Source of the DNA: Zobellia barbeyronii
GTDB taxonomy: Bacteria; Bacteroidota; Bacteroidia; Flavobacteriales; Flavobacteriaceae
Direction: 5' to 3'
Assembly (NCBI RefSeq): GCF_018603515.1
Contig: NZ_JACATN010000006.1
Span: 248,001 to 312,000, forward strand
DNA length: 64,000 bases
Shown here: piece by piece, positions 42,025-51,398 of the stretch
How the letters are laid out: each line of letters starts with the position of its first letter
How positions within the stretch are numbered: the stretch's first letter is position 1
Notes under the pieces: generated by a model
Databases searched by the model: none
The model's input: only the letters and a program-made list of their open reading frames with translations
What the model was told of the DNA's origin: nothing
Made by a program: the position numbers and the translations under genes

Positions 42025-42837
42025 ATGCACGAAATCAAGCAAATCTCTAGCGTACAAAATGCGTTGGTTAAGAAAATACTGCTTTTAAAGGAGAAGTCTA
42101 GGGAACGAAAGAAAACCGGACTTTTTATTATTGAAGGCCAACGGGAAATTGAATTGGCGCTCAAAGGTGGTTATGAAATTGAAACTGTACTTTTTCAAAA
42201 GGACTTGATTGACTTAAATGCAACCTATACCCTATTTGAAAACAGTAAGTTAACACCCGATTATATTGAAGTTACAAAGGATGTCTACCAAAAACTAGCC
42301 TACAGACAGACTACTGAAGGTGTTCTGGCCATTGCCAAAAGCAAACCCACATTGCTGGAAGAATTGGAACTAAAGAATAAAAATCCTTTAATACTTATTG
42401 CCGAAGCCCCAGAAAAACCAGGAAACATAGGAGCCCTATTACGTACTGCCGATGCTGCAAACCTTGATGCAGTTATCATTGCCAACCCAAAAACAGACCT
42501 CTACAACCCTAATATTATACGCTCTAGTGTGGGCTGTGTTTTTACAAACAAAGTAGCTATGGGCAGTACCTCTGAGGTTATAGCATTTTTAAAGGCACAA
42601 AATATCAACATTTACTGCGCAGCACTTTCGGCTTCTGAAAATTATATTAAAACCGACTTCAATCCGGCATCTGCCATTGTGGTAGGCACGGAAGCGGACG
42701 GGCTTTCCCAAGAGTGGCTTGAAAACTCAACTCAGAACATTATTATACCTATGCAAGGAGAGATAGATTCCATGAATGTATCCGTCTCAGCCGCTATTGT
42801 TATCTTTGAAGCGAAAAGACAGCGGAATTTCGAGTAA
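42025..42837 (+). CDS. SpoU/TrmH-family RNA 2'-O-methyltransferase
   Basis: The 270-residue protein has an N-terminal RNA-binding substrate domain (KSRERKKTGLFIIEGQREIE) and a SPOUT catalytic domain with the three SpoU motifs: EAPEKPGNIGALLRTADAAN (about 131-150, motif 1 Asn and Arg), IVVGTEADGLSQEW (motif 2) and IPMQGEIDSMNVSVSAAIVIFE (motif 3). It methylates ribose 2'-OH in rRNA or tRNA; RlmB- or TsnR-type specificity cannot be told apart by eye. The M48 protease gene follows after 53 bp. Confidence 0.9.
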   Translation: MHEIKQISSVQNALVKKILLLKEKSRERKKTGLFIIEGQREIELALKGGYEIETVLFQKDLIDLNATYTLFENSKLTPDYIEVTKDVYQKLAYRQTTEGVLAIAKSKPTLLEELELKNKNPLILIAEAPEKPGNIGALLRTADAANLDAVIIANPKTDLYNPNIIRSSVGCVFTNKVAMGSTSEVIAFLKAQNINIYCAALSASENYIKTDFNPASAIVVGTEADGLSQEWLENSTQNIIIPMQGEIDSMNVSVSAAIVIFEAKRQRNFE

Positions 42838-42890
42838 ATAACGCGTCAATTCTCAACATACCAACCCCCATATACCAAAAAAAATACCGA

Positions 42891-44117
42891 ATGAGCATTC
42901 TGTTTTATACTATAATTGCCATTCTCGTGCTACAATTTATCCTCGAGACCGTTCTTGATTACCTGAATGCCAAACGCTACAATGATCCTATACCAGAGGA
43001 ACTTAACGATGTTTTTGATGCGGATGAGTATAAAAAATCGCAGGCATACAAAAAGACCAATTATCGTTTTGGATTATTAACATCTACCTTTTCATTTCTC
43101 TTGACCTTATGTTTTTTGGCTTTTGGTGGATTTGAACGGATAGACCAACTTGTACGTAGCGTAACAATCCAACCTATACCAATGGCACTAATGTTCTTTG
43201 GTATTATTATGATAGGAAGCGATATCGTTACCCTTCCCTTATCCTACTATTCCACTTTTGTAATAGAAGAGAAATTCGGTTTCAATAAAACTACCAAAGG
43301 CACTTTCTTTTTAGATAAAATAAAGGGTTGGCTAATGACCGCAGTAGTAGGCGGGCTACTTTTAGCCGTAATCATTTGGTTTTTCCAATGGGCAGGCAAC
43401 AATTTCTGGTTGTATGCTTGGGCTCTTGTATCTGTTTTTACGGTGTTCATGAATTTGTTTTACAGTAAACTCATTGTACCTCTTTTTAATAAGCAAACAC
43501 CTCTAGAAGATGGAAGCTTAAAAACTAAAATAGAAGCCTTTGCCAAAAACGTTGGTTTTGAACTCAATAACATCTTTGTAATAGACGGTTCAAAACGTTC
43601 TACAAAGGCAAATGCCTATTTCTCTGGCTTTGGTAAAGAAAAAAGGGTCACCTTATACGACACCTTGATAAATGACCTGGACGAAGAAGAAATTGTTGCT
43701 GTTTTGGCCCATGAAGTAGGACATTACAAAAAGAAGCATATCATTTTCAACCTCATAGCATCTTTAGTATTGACAGGTATCACGCTATTTGTATTATCAT
43801 TGTTCGTCAATAATCCTGCTGTATCTATTGCGATTGGCGTATCTCAGCCCAGTTTTCATGCGGCCCTTATTGGTTTTGGTATTCTTTACAGTCCTATCTC
43901 AGAAATAACTGGATTAATAATGAATCATTTTTCAAGGAAATTCGAGTATCAAGCAGATGATTATGCCAAAGACACGTATGCTGCTATACCGCTTATTACC
44001 TCATTGAAAAAACTATCTAAAAACAGTTTAAGCAACCTTACCCCTCATCCTGCTTTCGTTTTTGTGCACTATTCTCACCCTACACTTCTTAATCGGATTC
44101 AGAATCTAAAAAGATAG
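42891..44117 (+). CDS. M48 family CAAX prenyl protease (Ste24-like)
   Basis: The 408-residue integral membrane zinc protease has several membrane segments and the site HEVGH at residues 274-278 (context VLAHEVGHYKKKH), with the downstream third ligand in FEYQADDYA. The N-terminal LETVLDYLNAKRYNDPIPEEL region and YSTFVIEEKFGFNKTT are characteristic of Ste24p homologues. In bacteria these probably act in membrane protein quality control, since CAAX prenylation is absent; this is inference. The gene is followed by relA/spoT after about 100 bp. Confidence 0.9.
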   Translation: MSILFYTIIAILVLQFILETVLDYLNAKRYNDPIPEELNDVFDADEYKKSQAYKKTNYRFGLLTSTFSFLLTLCFLAFGGFERIDQLVRSVTIQPIPMALMFFGIIMIGSDIVTLPLSYYSTFVIEEKFGFNKTTKGTFFLDKIKGWLMTAVVGGLLLAVIIWFFQWAGNNFWLYAWALVSVFTVFMNLFYSKLIVPLFNKQTPLEDGSLKTKIEAFAKNVGFELNNIFVIDGSKRSTKANAYFSGFGKEKRVTLYDTLINDLDEEEIVAVLAHEVGHYKKKHIIFNLIASLVLTGITLFVLSLFVNNPAVSIAIGVSQPSFHAALIGFGILYSPISEITGLIMNHFSRKFEYQADDYAKDTYAAIPLITSLKKLSKNSLSNLTPHPAFVFVHYSHPTLLNRIQNLKR

Positions 44118-44219
44118 TACAAGCATCAGTATTCAAAATTAAGGACACTTTGACATAGCCTAAAAAGAGGGGCAATTTTTGTTGTACGCTTGCTAAGATT
44201 GTTCTATTTTTATTTGAAT

Positions 44220-46424
44220 ATGACCGAGGAAGCTATAGAGAAGGAAAACAAGGAGATTGCCAAGCAATACAAAGAATTGCTGCGCATTAGTTATCAACAT
44301 CTCTCAGACGATGATAAGGTACTCATACGCTCTGCATTTGAGATTGCAGTAGACGCACATAAAACTCAACGAAGAAAATCTGGTGAAGCTTATATTTTCC
44401 ATCCTATTGCAGTGGCAAAAATAGTAGCTTCAGAAATAGGTCTAGATGCTACATCCATTGCTTCTGCCCTACTTCACGACGTTGTAGAAGACTCCGAATA
44501 TACTTTAGATGACATTGAACGAATGTTTGGCGAAACCATTGCACGTATCGTTGATGGCCTTACCAAAATAGCACATCTTAAAAAAGACACGAGCACCTCG
44601 CAACAGGCCGAAAATTTCCGGAAGATGTTACTTACTCTCCATGATGATGTGAGGGTGATTATTATTAAGATTGCAGACCGTTACCACAATATGCTTACTA
44701 TGGATGCCATGCCTGAGCATAAACAGGTACAAATGGCTTCCGAGACTTTATATATCTACGCTCCATTAGCACACCGCATAGGGCTTTACAACATAAAAAC
44801 AGAATTAGAAGACCTTAGTTTAAAGTATACTGAACCTAGCGTATACCAAAGTATAAAGGATAAAATTGAAGAGTCAAAAGAGGATCAACAAGCCTATATT
44901 GACGCTTTTTCAGGTGTAATAGATAAATCTTTAAAAGAAGAAGGTCTAAACTATTACATAAAAGGGCGAATGAAGTCCATTTTCTCCATCCGTAAAAAGA
45001 TGAAAGTTCAGCACGTAGCTTTTGATGAGATTTATGACAAGTTTGCCATTCGTATTATTTATAAGTCAGATCGGCAGAATGAAAAATTCTTGGCTTGGAA
45101 GATTTATTCTATCGTAACCGATCACTTTACTCCTAACCCAGTGCGCCTTCGCGATTGGATATCATCGCCTAAATCTACAGGATACGAAGCTCTGCACATT
45201 ACTGTTATGGGACCCAAAGGGAGATGGGTAGAAGTACAGATTCGTAGCGAACGTATGCACGAAATCGCAGAAAAAGGTTACGCAGCTCACTTTAAATACA
45301 AACACGGAGACCAAAAAGAAAAAGGTATTGACGTATGGCTCAATCGTTTACAGGAAGCACTTGAAAACGCCAATACAAACGCAGTAGATTTTGTTGAAGA
45401 ATTTAAACTAAACCTCTACGCCAAAGAAATTTTTGTCTTTACTCCAAAAGGTGAACTTAAATCTTTACCAAAAGGAGCCACACCGTTAGACTTTGCCTTT
45501 AATATACATACAGAGGTTGGTATGCGTACCCGAGGTTCTAAAGTAAACGGAAAATTAGTTCCTTTAAACACAACTCTTAATAGTGGTGATCAAGTAGAAA
45601 TTATAACTTCTGCTCAAGCAAAACCTAATCAAAACTGGTTGGATTATGCTACTACAGCAAGGGCCAGAGCAAAAATAAAATCTTCTTTAAGAGAAGAGAA
45701 AAAATCTGTTGCGGAAGAGGGCAAGGAAATTTTACGCAGAAAATTAAAATCCCAGAAAGTTACCCTTAACGAGGATTCAGTTAATAAAATGGTAAGCTTC
45801 TTTAAGCTAAAGACCAGCTTAGATCTCTTTTATAGAGTAGGCATTGGATCTATAGACAACCAGATGCTAAAAGACTTTTCTTCGTCTTACTCTAATGCGT
45901 TCATAAGTTTCTTCAAAAATAAAATGCGAAGAAATCCTAATCCGTTAGAAATCCAAAAAGAGGAGATTACCGCCAAATATGATGTATTGGTTTTTGGTAA
46001 GGAAGAGGAAAAACTTGAGTATAAACTCTCTCCTTGCTGTAACCCCATTCCTGGAGACGAGGTTTTTGGTTTTGTTAGTATAAACGAAGGAATCAAAGTT
46101 CATAAGAAAAACTGCCCCAACGCCATACAGCTTCAATCTAATTATGCGTATCGTATTATTAGTGCCAAATGGATTGATTCTAGCCAAGAAGAGTTCCTGT
46201 CTGAAATACGATTAACGGGAATAGACAACCTTGGTTTAGTAAGCGAGATTACAGAAGTTATATCTGATGATATGCACGTAAACATCCGAAATCTTAACTT
46301 TAGTACTGATGGTGGAACTTTTAAGGGTACGATTACTGTAGTAGTCAAAAACAACGGCATTCTGAAAAAAGTGATGGCAAATCTGAAGAAAATAAACGGA
46401 ATAGATAAAGTCACAAGAATTTAG
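44220..46424 (+). CDS. RelA/SpoT family (p)ppGpp synthetase/hydrolase
   Basis: The 734-residue protein controls the stringent alarmone. Domains in order are the HD hydrolase (FHPIAVAKI, LLHDVVEDSEY and KIADRYHNMLTM), the synthetase (SPKSTGYEALHITV and EVQIRSERMHEIAEKGYAAH), the TGS domain (VFTPKGELKSLPKGATPLDFAF) and a C-terminal ACT domain. The HD residues are intact, so it is likely bifunctional, like SpoT/Rel. The ATG at 44220 (MTEEAIEKEN) is preferred; a TTG at 44190 would add ten hydrophobic residues of no family relevance. Fur and purA follow in the same direction. Confidence 0.94.
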   Translation: MTEEAIEKENKEIAKQYKELLRISYQHLSDDDKVLIRSAFEIAVDAHKTQRRKSGEAYIFHPIAVAKIVASEIGLDATSIASALLHDVVEDSEYTLDDIERMFGETIARIVDGLTKIAHLKKDTSTSQQAENFRKMLLTLHDDVRVIIIKIADRYHNMLTMDAMPEHKQVQMASETLYIYAPLAHRIGLYNIKTELEDLSLKYTEPSVYQSIKDKIEESKEDQQAYIDAFSGVIDKSLKEEGLNYYIKGRMKSIFSIRKKMKVQHVAFDEIYDKFAIRIIYKSDRQNEKFLAWKIYSIVTDHFTPNPVRLRDWISSPKSTGYEALHITVMGPKGRWVEVQIRSERMHEIAEKGYAAHFKYKHGDQKEKGIDVWLNRLQEALENANTNAVDFVEEFKLNLYAKEIFVFTPKGELKSLPKGATPLDFAFNIHTEVGMRTRGSKVNGKLVPLNTTLNSGDQVEIITSAQAKPNQNWLDYATTARARAKIKSSLREEKKSVAEEGKEILRRKLKSQKVTLNEDSVNKMVSFFKLKTSLDLFYRVGIGSIDNQMLKDFSSSYSNAFISFFKNKMRRNPNPLEIQKEEITAKYDVLVFGKEEEKLEYKLSPCCNPIPGDEVFGFVSINEGIKVHKKNCPNAIQLQSNYAYRIISAKWIDSSQEEFLSEIRLTGIDNLGLVSEITEVISDDMHVNIRNLNFSTDGGTFKGTITVVVKNNGILKKVMANLKKINGIDKVTRI

Positions 46425-46426
46425 AA

Positions 46427-46454
46427 TTGTAATTAAAATATAACCGTACCTTTG
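46427..46454 (+). promoter_or_regulatory. Candidate promoter of fur-purA with -33 and -7 elements
   Basis: TTG at 46427-46429 is followed after 17 bp by TACCTTTG at 46447-46454, an exact -7 match. It lies right after the relA/spoT stop codon. Transcription from it would begin near 46460, which rules against the TTG at 46459 as the fur start and supports the ATG at 46480. Confidence 0.5.
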
Positions 46455-46479
46455 CGGATTGACGAATGTAACCCTAGTT

Positions 46480-46935
46480 ATGGCAGCCAACAAAAATCAG
46501 GAAATCGTAAAAAATGTTTTTACCACTTTTTTAGGAGAGAACGGGCATAGAAAAACACCCGAACGCTATGCTATACTTCAAGAAATTTATGACAGCGAAG
46601 AGCACTTCGATATCGAATCGCTGTACATAAACATGAAGAACAAAAACTACAGGGTAAGTCGTGCTACACTCTATAATACTATTGAACTTTTATTAGAGTG
46701 TAAACTGGTTAGAAAGCATCAATTTGGTAAAAACCAGGCACAATACGAGAAATCATATTTTGATCGCCAACATGATCATGTTATCTTGACCGATACCGGT
46801 GAAGTTATGGAGTTTTGCGACCCTCGTATTCAATCTATAAAGAAAACCATTGAGGAAGTTTTTGATATTACAATCAATACACACTCCCTCTATTTTTATG
46901 GTACTCGAAATAAAAAAGAAAACACGAACAGCTAA
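46480..46935 (+). CDS. fur: Fur family metalloregulator lacking the CxxC zinc motif
   Basis: Fur-family repressors sense iron or other metals or peroxide. The 151-residue protein has the winged helix ([19 protein letters not shown] and [16 protein letters not shown]) and the metal-site QHDHVILTD (about 97-105). In canonical Fur the segment after HDH reads CxxC and binds structural zinc; here it is LTDTG, and the only nearby cysteine is Cys113. A Perr- or Zur-like specialised role is possible. The ATG at 46480 is chosen from the promoter position. purA follows after 12 bp. Confidence 0.88.
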   Translation: MAANKNQEIVKNVFTTFLGENGHRKTPERYAILQEIYDSEEHFDIESLYINMKNKNYRVSRATLYNTIELLLECKLVRKHQFGKNQAQYEKSYFDRQHDHVILTDTGEVMEFCDPRIQSIKKTIEEVFDITINTHSLYFYGTRNKKENTNS

Positions 46936-46947
46936 CCAAAATTTTAA

Positions 46948-48219
46948 ATGGCAGTAGATTTATTGTTAGGATTACAGTGGGGAGACGAAGGAAAAGGTAA
47001 AATTGTTGATGTACTTACAACAGATTACGACATTATCGCAAGATTTCAAGGAGGTCCCAATGCAGGACACACTTTGGAGTTTGATGGTATTAAACACGTT
47101 TTACACACCATACCTTCAGGAATTTTTCACAAAAGCGCTTTAAACATTGTTGGTAACGGAGTAGTAATTGACCCAGTAATCTTCAAAAAAGAATTAGACG
47201 CTTTAAAAAAGTTCAATTTAGATATTAAAGCTAAATTGTTCATTTCAAGAAAAGCACATCTTATATTGCCTACCCACCGTTTATTAGACGCGGCTTCAGA
47301 AGCATCTAAAGGGAAAGCTAAAATTGGTTCTACCCTTAAGGGAATAGGCCCAACTTATATGGACAAAACAGGTCGTAACGGTATGCGTATCGGTGATCTT
47401 GAAATGTCTGATTGGAAAGAAAAATATCGTAGCCTAGCTAACAAGCATGAAGCTATGATTTCTTTTTACGATGTAGATATCCAGTATGATTTGGCAGAAT
47501 TGGAGAAAGACTTCTTTGACTCTATTACCGAATTAAAAGAACTTACTTTTATTGACAGTGAAGAATATCTTTACCAAGCTCAAAAAAGTGGAAAGAAAAT
47601 ATTGGCTGAAGGCGCACAAGGTTCCTTACTAGATATTGATTTTGGAACATATCCTTTTGTAACATCTAGTAACACTACTGCTGCAGGTGCCTGTACAGGT
47701 CTTGGCGTTGCCCCAAACCAAATAGGTGAGGTAAAAGGTATTTTTAAAGCATATACTACAAGAGTAGGTAGTGGCCCTTTTCCAACAGAACTTTTTGATG
47801 AAGATGGTGAGACTATGGCTCGTGTAGGTAACGAGTTTGGAGCTACTACTGGCCGTCCTAGAAGATGTGGTTGGTTAGACCTTGTTGCTTTAAAATATGC
47901 TGTAATCATTAACGGTGTTACCGAATTAATGATGATGAAGGCTGATGTTTTAAGCGGATTTGATACTTTAAAAATCTGTACTGCTTACAACTATAAAGGC
48001 GAAAAAATAGAGCACCTTCCGTTTAATATTGAAGCAGAAAACGTAACGCCTATTTATTCAGAAATGAAAGGTTGGAAAGAAGACCTTACTAAAATGAGTA
48101 GCGCTGATCAATTACCAGCAACCTTAATGGCTTACATAGAGTTCTTAGAAAAAGAGCTGGAAGTGCCTATTAAAATAGTTTCCGTAGGGCCTGACCGTAC
48201 GCAGACTATACACAGATAA
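46948..48219 (+). CDS. purA: Adenylosuccinate synthetase
   Basis: PurA joins IMP and aspartate using GTP in AMP synthesis. The 423-residue protein has the P-loop-like WGDEGKGK (residues 11-18) with the catalytic Asp, NAGHTL (about 38-43, catalytic His), STLKGIGPTYMDKTGRNGMR, EGAQGSLLDIDFGTYPFVTSSNTTA and GRPRRCGWLDLVAL. Length is typical. It is separated from fur by only 12 bp and is followed by a region with a 13-bp inverted repeat rather than a clean terminator. Confidence 0.96.
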   Translation: MAVDLLLGLQWGDEGKGKIVDVLTTDYDIIARFQGGPNAGHTLEFDGIKHVLHTIPSGIFHKSALNIVGNGVVIDPVIFKKELDALKKFNLDIKAKLFISRKAHLILPTHRLLDAASEASKGKAKIGSTLKGIGPTYMDKTGRNGMRIGDLEMSDWKEKYRSLANKHEAMISFYDVDIQYDLAELEKDFFDSITELKELTFIDSEEYLYQAQKSGKKILAEGAQGSLLDIDFGTYPFVTSSNTTAAGACTGLGVAPNQIGEVKGIFKAYTTRVGSGPFPTELFDEDGETMARVGNEFGATTGRPRRCGWLDLVALKYAVIINGVTELMMMKADVLSGFDTLKICTAYNYKGEKIEHLPFNIEAENVTPIYSEMKGWKEDLTKMSSADQLPATLMAYIEFLEKELEVPIKIVSVGPDRTQTIHR

Positions 48220-48261
48220 CCAAAGGTTATAAAAGAACTTCGAAATACACATTTCGATATG

Positions 48262-48332
48262 TAGTTTAGGATAGTGTGGACACCTATAGATTTCATTGCA
48301 ATCTGTAATCCTCCTAAATCTATCCTAAACTA
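48262..48332. repeat. 13-bp perfect inverted repeat enclosing a possible structured RNA
   Basis: TAGTTTAGGATAG (48262-48274) and CTATCCTAAACTA (48320-48332) are perfect inverted copies separated by 45 bp. Inside, AGATT and AATCT could pair as a second stem. A separate small hairpin, CGAAAT/ATTTCG at 48241-48256, precedes it. The element lies between purA and the OstA-like gene; it could be a terminator without a T tract, an attenuator or a small RNA. Nothing confirms any of these. Confidence 0.4.
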
Positions 48333-48381
48333 TATTGCTTCCTTTAAAAAAAACCTACTTTTAGGCAAAATTTAGATAGCA

Positions 48382-50124
48382 TTGAATCTACTCCGTATTT
48401 TATTGTTTTTCCTTGCCACGTCGCTAATTGGCTACGCACAAGAAGAAAAGACTTCCTCTCAAGACACCACACAAAGCAAGCAGATTAATATTGTTTACGG
48501 TGCTAACTTCACCAAAAACGAATCTCAATTTCCTGGAGCATCAATTTTCAGTAAAGATGATAAGCAGGTGCAGTTTGAACACCAAGGCGCAGACCTTTGG
48601 TGCGATATTGCTATATTTTACCAAAAGGAAAACCGCTTACGCGCAGTTGGCAATGTACGCCTGAAGCAGGGTGATTCCATTGAAATGACCAGTGGAAAAA
48701 TCAATTACGATGGTGAAACAAAACTAGCCAAGGCTTTTGAGAGTGTTCTCTTGGAAACTGATCAACAGAGTGGAAAGATGACTCTTCAAACAGATACACT
48801 GTATTTTGATCGTGAAAATCAAGAGTCGTATTATAATAGTTCGGGTACTATAATAGATTCTACAAATACTTTGACAAGTGAAATAGGTCGCTATTTTATG
48901 GAGTTAGATAAATATCAGTTTCTAGATAGCGTTCATATAGACAACCCACAGTACATTCTAGATTCCGAACAGCTTGATTACTACACCACCTCTAAAAATG
49001 CATATATGTATGGCCCTTCTACCATTACTGGTGAAGCCTATAAAATATATTGCGAACGTGGTTTTTATGATACAAAAATAGAAAGCGGCTACGGGATTAA
49101 AAATACTCGTATTGATTATAACAACCGTATTATTGAAGGCGATAGTGTCTATTTTGATAAAGCTTCTGAGTTTGCATCGGCTACCAATAATATTACAGTA
49201 ACGGATACGGTAAACAACGGTATTATTCGCGCTCATTATGCAGAAGTATTTAAAGCAAAAGATTCTGTATTTGCCACTAAACGAGCTGTTTCTATAAGTC
49301 TAGTAGAACAAGATTCGCTTTATATGCACGGCGATACATTGATGATTACAGGAAAGCCCGATAATAGGGTGCTTCGCGCTTTTAGAAATGCTAAATTTTT
49401 CAAGACAGATTTAAGCGGAAAGTGTGATTCTATACATTCCTCCGAAAAATCAGGAATTACTCAATTGATTCGTAATCCCGTGATATGGAACGGTGATAAT
49501 CAAATGACCGGTGACAGCATACACCTTATATCCAACCTTGAAACAGAGAAACTAGATTCGCTCAAAGTACTGGAAAATGCTTTTATTATCTCATTGGACA
49601 GTATTAGTATGAACGGTTACAACCAAGCTAAAGGTAAAGACCTCTTCGGAAAATTTGTAGAAAACGAACTGAAACATATAGATTTAGTAAAGAATACCGA
49701 GGTTATTTATTACATGTATAATGATGATGAAGAGCTTATAGGTATAAACAAAACCATTTGCAGTAAAATAAATATTGTAATGGCCAACAACGATGTAGAA
49801 GACCTTTCCTTTTTTATTGATCCGGATGGTGATATTTTTCCTGAAACGGAACTTCCCGTTGAAAGTAGGAAGCTAAAAGGTTTTATCTGGCGTGGCGATG
49901 AGCGTATAGTAACCAAGGATGATATTTTTGACGAAGACGACAATAATATGGAACTCACTATTATAAGAGGTATAGAAAACCCTATTGATATTGATGCTGA
50001 AGAAGCAGAACGTTCCCGAAACTCTGGCGACCCTATAAACAAGATACCTCCAGCCAATGATAAGGCCTCTGCACCTATCCTTAGACCAAAGGTCAAAAAA
50101 GTTACTTCCAGTCCTGTACAATGA
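48382..50124 (+). CDS. OstA/LptA-like outer-membrane biogenesis protein
   Basis: The 580-residue protein has a signal peptide (LLRILLFFLATSLIGYAQ) and repeated short beta-strand units such as LRAVGNVRLKQGDSIEMTSGK and YMYGPSTITGEAYKI, typical of the OstA-like (LptA/LptD N-terminal) jelly roll of Bacteroidota. It probably works in LPS transport across the periplasm. The start is TTG at 48382: an in-frame stop lies at 48373-48375, so only ATA and TTG are available, and TTG gives the complete signal peptide. Its TGA overlaps the next gene start (ATGA). Confidence 0.85.
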   Translation: MNLLRILLFFLATSLIGYAQEEKTSSQDTTQSKQINIVYGANFTKNESQFPGASIFSKDDKQVQFEHQGADLWCDIAIFYQKENRLRAVGNVRLKQGDSIEMTSGKINYDGETKLAKAFESVLLETDQQSGKMTLQTDTLYFDRENQESYYNSSGTIIDSTNTLTSEIGRYFMELDKYQFLDSVHIDNPQYILDSEQLDYYTTSKNAYMYGPSTITGEAYKIYCERGFYDTKIESGYGIKNTRIDYNNRIIEGDSVYFDKASEFASATNNITVTDTVNNGIIRAHYAEVFKAKDSVFATKRAVSISLVEQDSLYMHGDTLMITGKPDNRVLRAFRNAKFFKTDLSGKCDSIHSSEKSGITQLIRNPVIWNGDNQMTGDSIHLISNLETEKLDSLKVLENAFIISLDSISMNGYNQAKGKDLFGKFVENELKHIDLVKNTEVIYYMYNDDEELIGINKTICSKINIVMANNDVEDLSFFIDPDGDIFPETELPVESRKLKGFIWRGDERIVTKDDIFDEDDNNMELTIIRGIENPIDIDAEEAERSRNSGDPINKIPPANDKASAPILRPKVKKVTSSPVQ

Positions 50125-51302
50125 AACAAGATTTTCTAAAATACCAAGCGCAAACTTCGCCACATCCGTTGGCCTTAGAAGTTTCGCATGCCAAAGGCAG
50201 TTATATCTATGACACCAATGGTAACGCACATTTAGATTTTGTTGCAGGTGTTTCGGCCTGTAGCTTAGGGCATTGTCATCCCAAAGTTGTAGCTGCCGTT
50301 CAAAAACAGACAGAAACCTATATGCATGTAATGGTGTATGGAGAATATGTTCAAGAACCGGCCGTAGCGTACACCAAATTACTTGCTTCGCTCCTACCAG
50401 CTTCTTTAGAAACCACTTATATGGTCAATAGCGGAACTGAAGCTGTTGAAGGTGCACTGAAATTATCACGAAGAGCTACTGGCAGAAGTCAATTAATAGC
50501 AGCCCGCCATGCCTACCACGGTAATACCATGGGCAGTTTAAGCGTAATGGGGTATGAAGAACGAAAAAGTGCCTTTAGACCACTATTACCAGATGTAAGT
50601 TTTATTGAGTTTAACAACGATGAAGATTTAAAACAGATAACAGAGAAGACTGCGGGTGTCATTTTAGAGACCATACAAGGTGGTGCAGGTTTTATAGAGC
50701 CAAAAAATGGATATCTAAAAAAAGTACGACAGCGTTGTAACGAAACGGGCACTTTATTGATTCTTGATGAAATTCAACCTGGTTTTGGTCGTACAGGCAA
50801 ACTATTCGCTTTTGAGCATTATGACTGTGTGCCAGACATTTTAGTGACCGGAAAAGGAATGGCTTCAGGACTACCTGTTGGGGCATTCACAGCTTCTAAT
50901 GCGCTTATGGCTACATTACAGGAAAGTCCAAAATTAGGTCATATCACTACTTTTGGTGGTAATCCTGTTATTGCAGCTGCCTGTTTGGCCACATTAAAAG
51001 AAATTACCGAAACTCAACTTATCTCTGACACCCTTATAAAAGAAGCTCTTGTTAGAAAACTACTCAAACACCGACTAATTAAAGAAATTAGAGGAAAAGG
51101 TCTCATGTTGGCCTTAATTCTAGAAAATGCCGAAATAGCCAATTACTTAGTGCTAACCTGTGCCAAGAAAGGTTTGATCTTATTTTGGTTACTTTTTGAA
51201 CCCACTGCGGTACGAATTTCACCACCACTAACCATTTCCAAAGATGAGATTGAAACCGGGTGTGGCATAATCATTGAAGTTTTAGAAGGTTACAAGCAAT
51301 AA
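50121..51302 (+). CDS. Class III pyridoxal-phosphate aminotransferase
   Basis: The 393-residue protein belongs to the fold-type I class III (ornithine/GABA-type) aminotransferases. Key regions are NSGTEAVEGALKLSRRATGR (about 91-110), ARHAYHGNTMGSLSVMGY, LILDEIQPGFGRTGKL (about 213-228, PLP-binding Asp) and VTGKGMASGLPVG (about 244-256, Schiff-base Lys), with TTFGGNPV near 273. The amino donor and acceptor are not clear from sequence. It overlaps the OstA-like gene by 4 bp (ATGA), so translation is probably coupled. Confidence 0.9.
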   Translation: MKQDFLKYQAQTSPHPLALEVSHAKGSYIYDTNGNAHLDFVAGVSACSLGHCHPKVVAAVQKQTETYMHVMVYGEYVQEPAVAYTKLLASLLPASLETTYMVNSGTEAVEGALKLSRRATGRSQLIAARHAYHGNTMGSLSVMGYEERKSAFRPLLPDVSFIEFNNDEDLKQITEKTAGVILETIQGGAGFIEPKNGYLKKVRQRCNETGTLLILDEIQPGFGRTGKLFAFEHYDCVPDILVTGKGMASGLPVGAFTASNALMATLQESPKLGHITTFGGNPVIAAACLATLKEITETQLISDTLIKEALVRKLLKHRLIKEIRGKGLMLALILENAEIANYLVLTCAKKGLILFWLLFEPTAVRISPPLTISKDEIETGCGIIIEVLEGYKQ

Positions 51303-51398
51303 CTTGTTAACTAATTTGTTAATAATATAGGTGAATCAGGTTCGGAAGAGCACTTCAAAAGGCTACTTTTAATAACAGAGTTTAACCAAAACGTTCCT

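Noticed and set aside
46459-46479. TTG start of fur at 46459
   Set aside because: It lies about 5 bp after a strong -7 box, roughly at the expected transcript start, so an ATG at 46480 that begins the usual Fur N-terminus is preferred.
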